From: CAYRAV01 sp964422365
Lineage (GTDB): Bacteria > Bacillota > Clostridia > Lachnospirales > Lachnospiraceae
Direction: 5' to 3'
DNA length: 7,198 nucleotides
Assembly (NCBI GenBank): GCA_964422365.1
Contig: CAYRAV010000107.1
Span: 1 to 7,198, forward strand
The position numbers were made by a program, and so were the translations under genes. Positions 1 through 6,026 of this stretch are shown piece by piece (position 1 is the first letter of the stretch; the number at the start of each line of letters is the position of its first letter). A model generated the notes under the pieces. The model saw only the letters and a list, made by a program, of their open reading frames with translations. It was not told the DNA's origin and did not search any database.

Positions 1-2076
1 GATGTTGCACCCGATTTCATCACCTTCCTGTATAATGGCATTAGTATAATTTTTATCATTTAACCATAATGATTTCTGGCTTTGTGGATTATTGCTGAAA
101 AACTTCACTACACTGTCCTGCTTAAAATCATTACTATAAAAACGCAGCATTCTTTCAATATATGTACTAACCAGTGTTTTATAAACTGAATCATAAATAT
201 CATCTACCATAGCCATAGTTCTTGCTTTATAAACAGTTACTCTCTTAATATCTCTGCCATCTAATTGTGAGTTCTCAGATGCAAATACAAAACCAAATCC
301 TTTATTATTAATTGCTGCTTTTATATCATTGGTATATCCTGTAATTTCCTGTGCCATTGTAGTAAGCACTTTTAATGCATTGTCTTCTGCTTCAATGTCA
401 AATCTGACACCTGGATATTTTGGTGATACCATTCTAAAACAGGTCTTTAAATATTCAGGGCACTGATAGGCTGCCACAATTCCTGCTGCCACGTATGCAG
501 CACCTACATAAACTCCCTCTATCCAAAGTTTTAAAATATCTTCTCTTTCTTTGGATAAGATAACGCCTCCGTTATCATTCACCTGCATTCTATTATCAAT
601 AATCACCCCGGATTTTTCCTTTGGTACAATTGTAAAGTTAGGCAGACAACAGGACACATATTCGCTATAATCTTTTCGCTGCAAATATTCACATTTATCA
701 ATAAAATCATTTACACCTGCAGTTGCCACATAGTTAAATGTGGTTGTGTCTGCATTTTGGAAACTGAAAAATGTCTGTACCCTGTATTTTTTAATGGTAT
801 CTAGCAATGTTGCCAGCGACTCCATTGTATTTCCATCTGCCCGCTCTTCCTTCTTACTTCCTTTAAAACGCTCTCTGCGGACTTTTACTCTTCCTGACAC
901 CTCTAATTCAATATCAGGTACAATTCCAAGCCACACTGTATTTTCATAATCATTTTTTGTATTAACAGTATTTAAATATGTTTCTAACTTTGGAATATTG
1001 CTGCTTTTCACTGTCATATCCAATTTTATATTTGTAATTAACAGGGAAGGCCGCATTCCACGTTGCTTGGTTGTATACTGGTCAAAAAACATCTTTACAC
1101 CTAGCATTTTTTCTACTAATGGTTTTACTGTTTTTACAAATTCATCTTTTGCTTCTTTGTAAAATTCCAGATAGCTATTGTATTTTTCTACCTCTGCTGG
1201 TACATCAATCTGATCATCTACTACAGCAGTCAATGGACAAAAAGTTCTTACAACCAAACTTCTCACATAATCAGAAGGTTCATCTGTACTGATAGCATCG
1301 TAATCTTCCTCAAATGTTTCAATCAATCCCGCTATGTTATTGTCATTCACTGCAATTAATTCTTTCTTTTCTTCTTTTGGTGCCTCTAACACTTTTAGTT
1401 CGCCATTATCTCCCATACTTAACACACCAATCTGCAATGGAGCTGCATCTTCAGCATTGGAAGTCTGGGATAACAGAAGCCTTGCTTTTATATCTTCAAT
1501 TGCCAATGGAAGCATTGCCATTACATTATTGTAATTTTTACTAGCCTCCTCAAATTTGTAATTTAATTTATCAGCAATTTCATATTTGTTAGGGTCCCCT
1601 TCTTCATATTCTTCATGTTTTTCATACAGATAATGAATCTCTTTTCTAACTTGTTTGATATCATCCATAATTTTCTTAGGTGAAATCATATCTAAGATAT
1701 TTTCAAACTTAAAATCCACATTGATGATGCCCTGTGAACGCTTTGTTTCAATCAGTGTAAATAACATATTTAGGAAATCGTTCTGTCTGTTTAACGGAAT
1801 CTCTGTCACATACTCCTCTGGTATCTGTTCTGGTTTTTTCAAGGTATACATGACCTTCTGGTCTCCGGCACTGAAATAGGAATATACAACTGGTTCAAAC
1901 TTTTCCAAAAACTCATCAAAGTCTTTTACCAGCAAATGCTCATTTATCTCCTTGATTTTTGCATCATTCAAACTTTCTACATTTTTCACATCACCAACTA
2001 AAGTAAGCAAATCCAGTTTCTGTGGATTAAATTCTTCAAATAACATAGTTCGATTTGTTTGTTTAATTACTTCCAT
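1..2076 (-). CDS. Putative contractile-sheath-like protein (TssB/TssC-like), 3' end missing
   Basis: An open frame of 692 codons runs from an ATG at 2076 through the left edge, so the C-terminus is missing. The start is fixed by AGGAG 9 nt upstream. No signal peptide or membrane segment is seen, so the protein should be cytoplasmic. Residues 119-140 (key part DFKFENILDMISPKKI) resemble the conserved F-x-F-x(5)-D-x-x-P-x-x-I stretch of T6SS TssB. Residues 140-200 are helical and charged, and 205-265 form an acidic linker. Residues 515-692 follow the pattern of a sheath C-terminal half: a small-residue segment (YVGAAYVAAGIVAAY, 523-537), then YTNDIKAAINNKGFGFVF (581-598), then a strand-rich stretch ending in helical YIERMLRFY (639-647). 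The length exceeds TssC (about 490-500), which fits a fused small and large sheath subunit. The gene sits downstream of kinase, VWA, PP2C and FHA genes, the partners of T6SS phospho-control. The sheath identity is inferred from patterns by eye, and an unrelated Clostridial family remains possible. Confidence 0.55.
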   Translation of the reverse strand, partial: MEVIKQTNRTMLFEEFNPQKLDLLTLVGDVKNVESLNDAKIKEINEHLLVKDFDEFLEKFEPVVYSYFSAGDQKVMYTLKKPEQIPEEYVTEIPLNRQNDFLNMLFTLIETKRSQGIINVDFKFENILDMISPKKIMDDIKQVRKEIHYLYEKHEEYEEGDPNKYEIADKLNYKFEEASKNYNNVMAMLPLAIEDIKARLLLSQTSNAEDAAPLQIGVLSMGDNGELKVLEAPKEEKKELIAVNDNNIAGLIETFEEDYDAISTDEPSDYVRSLVVRTFCPLTAVVDDQIDVPAEVEKYNSYLEFYKEAKDEFVKTVKPLVEKMLGVKMFFDQYTTKQRGMRPSLLITNIKLDMTVKSSNIPKLETYLNTVNTKNDYENTVWLGIVPDIELEVSGRVKVRRERFKGSKKEERADGNTMESLATLLDTIKKYRVQTFFSFQNADTTTFNYVATAGVNDFIDKCEYLQRKDYSEYVSCCLPNFTIVPKEKSGVIIDNRMQVNDNGGVILSKEREDILKLWIEGVYVGAAYVAAGIVAAYQCPEYLKTCFRMVSPKYPGVRFDIEAEDNALKVLTTMAQEITGYTNDIKAAINNKGFGFVFASENSQLDGRDIKRVTVYKARTMAMVDDIYDSVYKTLVSTYIERMLRFYSNDFKQDSVVKFFSNNPQSQKSLWLNDKNYTNAIIQEGDEIGCNI

Positions 2077-2085
2077 TTTGTTAAG

Positions 2086-2090
2086 CTCCT
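2086..2090 (-). promoter_or_regulatory. Shine-Dalgarno of the sheath-like gene
   Basis: AGGAG read on the minus strand, 9 nt before the ATG at 2076. It fixes this start and gives the gene its own strong translation signal, separate from the kinase 180 nt upstream. Confidence 0.8.
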
Positions 2091-2114
2091 TTTCTTTTAT
2101 TTTTATAATCTATC

Positions 2115-2120
2115 ACTATA
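2115..2120 (-). promoter_or_regulatory. Possible -10 element for the sheath-like gene
   Basis: TATAGT on the minus strand (5 of 6 matches to TATAAT) lies in a very A+T-rich stretch about 40 nt before the sheath-like ATG. No good -35 lies at 16-18 nt: the nearest candidate, TTGCAA at 2142-2147, is 21 nt away. A separate promoter here is plausible for a high-copy structural protein but weakly supported, and such hexamers are frequent by chance in this base composition. Confidence 0.2.
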
Positions 2121-2144
2121 AAATTTTGTCTTTCGTGCAGGTTG

Positions 2145-2249
2145 CAAATTGCCTGCGGTAAGATGCATGTCATAATTTAAGACAAATCATACACAAAATC
2201 AGGCATGCGGATTATGGCAATAATTCTCAGACGCACTCTAACACAAAAC
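2145..2249 (-). repeat. Imperfect ~50-bp tandem repeat in the spacer before the sheath-like gene
   Basis: The 180-nt spacer (2077-2256) between kinase and sheath-like gene holds no convincing gene. On the minus strand two units share ordered blocks: TTTTGTGT (2241-2248 and 2191-2198), TCT (2229-2231 and 2180-2182), AATTAT (2220-2225 and 2172-2177), and CCGCATGC (2203-2210) against CCGCAGGC (2151-2158). The block offsets are 48-52 bp, so small gaps are needed. A weak GCAGG/CCTGC dyad (2152-2156 with 2137-2141, 10-nt loop) overlaps the second unit, but it has no immediate T-run, so it is not a convincing terminator. The repeat could mark paired operator sites or an old duplication. Part of the similarity may be compositional. 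Confidence 0.4.
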
Positions 2250-2256
2250 TCTATAT

Positions 2257-3156
2257 TCAAAGTAATAAATAATATAAAACTTTCAGCTTTTTCAACCGCT
2301 TTTTAGGACACAGTTCCAGACATTTCATAATAATATGTTCTAAAACAAACGGAATATCAATATAAGAAGAAATATTCTTTAATTCATCTTTTTTCAGCCT
2401 CTTCTCAGCACTTTGCGGAACCACTCCTGTCAACAAATAATATACAATAGCACCAACACTATAGTTGTCTGTAAGATTTGTTGTCTTTTCGTTAACATAC
2501 AATTCAGGTGCAGAAAACCCCTTACTGACAAAAGGAACTTCTTTGTCTTCATTCTTCGAGAAACAGGCTGAACCAAAATCAATTATCACTACTTCTCCAT
2601 CTTCTTTTACAATAATATTAGATGGTTTCATATCTCTGTGCAGGATACCAATCTTATGTAAATTTTCAATTACCCTGATTAAAGTTCTTACTGTTTTTTT
2701 GAAACTTAGTGTTTTTCCCATTTTTATGTACTGCTTTAAGTCAATCCCAGGTACAAATTCCAGAACAAGATATCTTGTCTCATTTTCTTGAAAATCTTCT
2801 ATGTAATTTGCAATATACCGTTTCTCCCTTTCTGGCATCTTCTGCAATTGAGCAGCAATCATGCACTCTCTGTCAAACATTTCTTTTTCATGACAAAATT
2901 GTTTTTTATATGCTTTTCCTTTACAGACCACTGTTTTAAAATCCAGATCTCTATTGGCTAATGTAAAAGGACAAAACTCCTTAATTAATACTTTTCTGCT
3001 TTTTTTTCCGCCTTTTGTTTCTGCCAGATATACCAAACTGATATGCCCGGCAGACAGATAATCCATAATCTGATAACATTCATGTAACTGAGTACCAATT
3101 GGCAATCCAATATCTGCAATCTGACCAAAAACATTTTGCCCAGTATTTCCTGCCAT
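2257..3156 (-). CDS. Soluble Hanks-type Ser/Thr protein kinase
   Basis: Transfers phosphate from ATP to Ser/Thr of partner proteins, probably the FHA protein or apparatus parts. In the 299-residue product the VAIK-type lysine is K59 (VLIKEF), HRD is at 173-175 within LHRDMKPSNII, DFG at 193-195, APE at 216-218 and the helix-F aspartate at D230 (TDNYSVGAI). The glycine-rich loop (LSAGHISLVYLAE, 34-46) is degenerate. The KEFCPFTLANRD stretch matches the KE(Y/F)xPxxLAxRD style common in VWA/FHA-linked bacterial kinases. There is no transmembrane segment, PASTA repeat or extra domain, and the chain ends just after the kinase fold. A TTG at 3162 could extend it by two residues, but AGGAGG lies only 3 nt from it and 9 nt from the ATG at 3156, so I choose the ATG. 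The start is 2 nt after the VWA stop, so translational coupling is likely. Kinase identity is firm; the substrate is inferred. Confidence 0.93.
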   Translation of the reverse strand: MAGNTGQNVFGQIADIGLPIGTQLHECYQIMDYLSAGHISLVYLAETKGGKKSRKVLIKEFCPFTLANRDLDFKTVVCKGKAYKKQFCHEKEMFDRECMIAAQLQKMPEREKRYIANYIEDFQENETRYLVLEFVPGIDLKQYIKMGKTLSFKKTVRTLIRVIENLHKIGILHRDMKPSNIIVKEDGEVVIIDFGSACFSKNEDKEVPFVSKGFSAPELYVNEKTTNLTDNYSVGAIVYYLLTGVVPQSAEKRLKKDELKNISSYIDIPFVLEHIIMKCLELCPKKRLKKLKVLYYLLL

Positions 3157-3158
3157 AA

Positions 3159-5219
3159 TCAAATTCCTCCTGCACTCCTATAATGCAATTCTATCTCTGC
3201 TCCATTCTCCTCAAAACATACATATACCACATCTTTGTTATGAATAACTGCCGGCACATCTTTTCTAATTAGTTTGTGGCCGACAAATATGCTTCCATCT
3301 AAGCTATGCACAACCTCTATTTCCATCTCGCCTTTTGGATAAATCCATATTCTATCTGCCCCCATAAAATAGTCTATTATACCTGCATCATTCAATAATG
3401 TATTTAGTGTTATCCCTACCCCCGGATATCCACTTAAATCCCATTTCATCGTGTGAGTGTCATTGGCACTTTTTACATCTATAAAATATCCAACTAAATA
3501 TCCTGAAAATTCCTGTTCCAATCCTCTTTTATGCCTTCTTCTGTTAATTAAATATACAATCAAATAAATAAGCAGTGTAACTATTATTACTGAAGCAATT
3601 GCAATTCCAACAATATATTCTTGATACATATCCCAAAAGCTTTTTACCTCTATATAAAGTATAATCCTATACTTATTTTCCTTTTTCTGTGCTATGATGC
3701 TAATACTTCCCTCTCCTATTTCCTGTGCCTCTAAAATAAGTTGGCTATCTGTAATACCTGCTTTTACTGTGCTGCTGGTAACATTTTCAATAAAATAGCG
3801 AAAGTCTGTATCAATCTTACTTTCAAACAATTTTTCTAAATTATATTGTTTGTTGTCATCTTTACACATTTTTACTTCTATCTCTTCAATATCCTTTGGA
3901 GCTACATCCGTTACCTCAAAGCTGCCGCTTTGGTATATTCCTTTTCCAAAACTATTATGATACTGCATTTTTACAATATAAGTTCCAGTCCTGTCTGGTG
4001 TAAAGGAAGCTGCCAGCCCTTCTGTGTTTTCCTTATAAGTTATACTGCTTTCTTCTTTGGTTTCTTCATTTATAATATAAAACTCACATTCTAAGTCTTT
4101 GTATATCTGTTTATCCACAATCTTTGTGTTTGTCTTTTTGTCAACAAATGAGAATTCAATTGACTGCTTCTGGTGCAGATCTATATTTTCAGAAAATTCG
4201 AAACTTCCATCAAAATTACATACTGCCTGTACATTTACACTGACACTTGCACCCTTTTTCGTCTTATAATAAACAGTGATTGCCTCTTTATCTGGATAAT
4301 CTAACTCTATCACTGAATAATATTTAGACAATTTTACCTTTGCTTTATTTTTTTTTGTTTCAACAATTCCTGCTGTCTCTATTTTTGAGGATGATAATAT
4401 CACAATCCTATATTTTTCTATGTACTGGTTTGGAATATTAACTTCATTTTTCTGTATTTTTCCATTTGACAATATCGTTTTCTCATTTACCAATACAGAA
4501 TTCTGGTACTGTGAAAGTATTCCATTAATTATTTCCAACAGCTGAAATGGACTTGAAGCAACATAGGATTTTCCTTGTGTCTGATTCGCAATCACCTCCA
4601 AATAATCTACAATCTCATTAAACTGATTATTCAGCCCTATGGTGTAAATAGGAATATTATATTTTTCTGCAAGACTGATGCTTTTTCTTACATCCTTTTC
4701 TGAATCGGATTCTGTTCTTCCTGTATTGCTGTTTTTCAAATCAGTTTCTCCATCAGATAACAGACAGACAACAGGCTGTCTTGTATCATCAAACTTATCT
4801 GTCAACAAATTAACAGCTTTATTCAGTCCCAAACCAATATCTGTTTCACCTTTAAATTCAACTTTGCCAATATACTCTTTTATTTTTTTACTTTTCTTTT
4901 CATTGTTTATTTCTGTTAATTCATATGAATATGCTATTGTATCATTATAGGCAACAAAACCAACCCGGTTATTTCCCGAACTGCACACATCAATAATCAT
5001 TTTGATGATTTCAATGGATATCTTGTTTGCATCTGTCTGTTTCATTGATCCACTGATATCCAAAACAAATACAATATCACAGCCCTTATCAGACACTTCA
5101 CTATTTGTTACAGTTTCACTCGCTTTAATATAAGTATTGGTTTGTGGTATACATAAAACAAACATAATACTCAGCACCATACACCAAAACTTTATTTTTT
5201 CTTTTGGATCATTTACCAT
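3159..5219 (-). CDS. Membrane-anchored VWA-domain protein with extracellular sensor region
   Basis: 686 residues. Residues 8-33 (basic IK then FWCMVLSIMFVLCI) form a signal peptide or anchor. The VWA domain spans about 47-235 with a complete metal-ion-dependent adhesion site: DISGS (D54, S56, S58), T126 in KGETD and D156 in LLSDGETD. VWA domains bind protein ligands through a divalent cation. Residues about 240-525 are strand-rich, probably Ig-like modules. One transmembrane helix lies at 536-558, followed by a basic stop-transfer (NRRRHKR). A cytoplasmic beta-rich tail at 572-686 has no motif I recognise. The topology places VWA outside and the tail inside, fitting a sensor that passes a signal to the kinase encoded next. 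T6SS PpkA joins kinase, membrane segment and VWA in one protein; here they are separate genes. The start is supported by AAAGG 9 nt upstream, and the phosphatase stop is 39 nt away. The domain call is firm; the ligand and sensing role are inferred. Confidence 0.9.
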   Translation of the reverse strand: MVNDPKEKIKFWCMVLSIMFVLCIPQTNTYIKASETVTNSEVSDKGCDIVFVLDISGSMKQTDANKISIEIIKMIIDVCSSGNNRVGFVAYNDTIAYSYELTEINNEKKSKKIKEYIGKVEFKGETDIGLGLNKAVNLLTDKFDDTRQPVVCLLSDGETDLKNSNTGRTESDSEKDVRKSISLAEKYNIPIYTIGLNNQFNEIVDYLEVIANQTQGKSYVASSPFQLLEIINGILSQYQNSVLVNEKTILSNGKIQKNEVNIPNQYIEKYRIVILSSSKIETAGIVETKKNKAKVKLSKYYSVIELDYPDKEAITVYYKTKKGASVSVNVQAVCNFDGSFEFSENIDLHQKQSIEFSFVDKKTNTKIVDKQIYKDLECEFYIINEETKEESSITYKENTEGLAASFTPDRTGTYIVKMQYHNSFGKGIYQSGSFEVTDVAPKDIEEIEVKMCKDDNKQYNLEKLFESKIDTDFRYFIENVTSSTVKAGITDSQLILEAQEIGEGSISIIAQKKENKYRIILYIEVKSFWDMYQEYIVGIAIASVIIVTLLIYLIVYLINRRRHKRGLEQEFSGYLVGYFIDVKSANDTHTMKWDLSGYPGVGITLNTLLNDAGIIDYFMGADRIWIYPKGEMEIEVVHSLDGSIFVGHKLIRKDVPAVIHNKDVVYVCFEENGAEIELHYRSAGGI
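3166..3171 (-). promoter_or_regulatory. Shine-Dalgarno of the kinase, inside the VWA gene's last codons
   Basis: AGGAGG on the minus strand overlaps the codons for the final glycines of the VWA protein. Its 9-nt distance to the ATG at 3156, against 3 nt to the TTG at 3162, decides the kinase start. Its position suggests that ribosomes finishing the VWA gene help initiate the kinase. Confidence 0.8.
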
Positions 5220-5258
5220 CTTATCTGACCTTTCAAACTTTATGATTCAAAACATACC

Positions 5259-6017
5259 TTAGCGAATTTTTAGAAAAATAGTAGTAATATTATCTGTCTC
5301 GCCTCTATGTTTTACTTCCTCAATCAATGTTTCTGCCATCTTTTCCATTTCCCTTTGGTCAAATTCCTGCATTTCCTCTAAGATATCTTCAATTTCTCCG
5401 ATATTTAACTTATTATACTGACCATCACTGCATAGAAAATATACATTTCCTGTTTGATACATTCCTTCTGCATTTTGTATCTCCAGCACATCATCGGCCC
5501 CAACGCACTGCAGCAATACATGTTTCATAGCATTTTTTTCAGCTTCCTCCTCTGTTAATTGCCCATTTCGTATTTTTGCTGCCACTACAGTATGATCAAA
5601 TGTCAAACATTTCATCCGATTTTCAAACTGATAAATCCTTGTATCTCCCACATGAAATACAAAATATCTCCCATGTATAAAAAGAATTGCTGATATAGTT
5701 GTGCCAAGTTTTGTACCAGCTTCCCTTCCCATCATAATCAGTTCATGGTTAGTTTCTTCAATAACTTCATTTACCTGAACTGTAATTTTTGTGATATCCG
5801 GTTCCCTGCTGCAGGCAAACCGCTTAAACCATCTTCCAAGTTTATTTACAACAAATTTGCTCGCATGGTCACCATATTCCAGTCCGCCCACACCATCACA
5901 TACTATGGCCAGACAAGCTTTTCCATATATGGTTTCTTCCACCTGAATGTAATAACAATCTTCATTTACACTCTTCACATTTCCCATGTCTGTCAAAGCT
6001 GCGAATTCAAATTCCAT
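5259..6017 (-). CDS. PP2C-family Ser/Thr protein phosphatase
   Basis: A metal-dependent phosphatase that removes phosphate from Ser/Thr; it would oppose the kinase of this operon, as PppA opposes PpkA or PrpC opposes PrkC. At 252 residues it is a single PP2C domain of the usual bacterial size. The ordered motifs are visible: NED at 18-20, CDGVGG at 40-45 (D41, G42), LGTT at 104-107, VGDTR at 123-127 (D125), SDG at 197-199 (D198) and ETDN at 240-243 (D242). The core metal ligands are therefore present and it should be active. The usual arginine of the N-terminal GxVRxxNED motif is lysine (K15). No signal peptide or membrane segment, so it acts in the cytoplasm. The FHA stop is 9 nt upstream, and the best ribosome site (AGGTG, 6024-6028) overlaps that stop codon, which points to co-translation in one operon. 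Confidence 0.95.
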   Translation of the reverse strand: MEFEFAALTDMGNVKSVNEDCYYIQVEETIYGKACLAIVCDGVGGLEYGDHASKFVVNKLGRWFKRFACSREPDITKITVQVNEVIEETNHELIMMGREAGTKLGTTISAILFIHGRYFVFHVGDTRIYQFENRMKCLTFDHTVVAAKIRNGQLTEEEAEKNAMKHVLLQCVGADDVLEIQNAEGMYQTGNVYFLCSDGQYNKLNIGEIEDILEEMQEFDQREMEKMAETLIEEVKHRGETDNITTIFLKIR

Positions 6018-6026
6018 CTTTTACAC

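Noticed and set aside
2137..2156. GCAGG/CCTGC dyad as a rho-independent terminator after the kinase
   Set aside because: The stem is only 5 bp with a 10-nt loop and no T-run follows directly; too weak to call a terminator.
740..2161. Several plus-strand open frames of 66-76 codons opposite the sheath-like gene
   Set aside because: They lie antisense to a 692-codon frame with a good ribosome site, give low-complexity Ser/Phe/Leu-rich products and have no Shine-Dalgarno of their own; they are shadows.
2081..2173. Minus-strand small frame of about 30 codons (MTCILPQAICNL...) ending at the sheath-like gene's ribosome site
   Set aside because: No Shine-Dalgarno precedes its ATG and the product has no recognisable feature; overlap with the ribosome site looks accidental. 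A leader peptide cannot be fully excluded.
2257..2300. Kinase truncated at its C-terminus, because it ends abruptly with KVLYYLLL
   Set aside because: The conserved PxxR-type motif of the last kinase helix (CPKKRL) is present before the stop, so the catalytic domain is complete; only an extra C-terminal domain is lacking.
3154..3162. TTG at 3162 as the kinase start, giving 301 residues
   Set aside because: AGGAGG is only 3 nt from the TTG but 9 nt from the ATG at 3156, so the ATG fits better.
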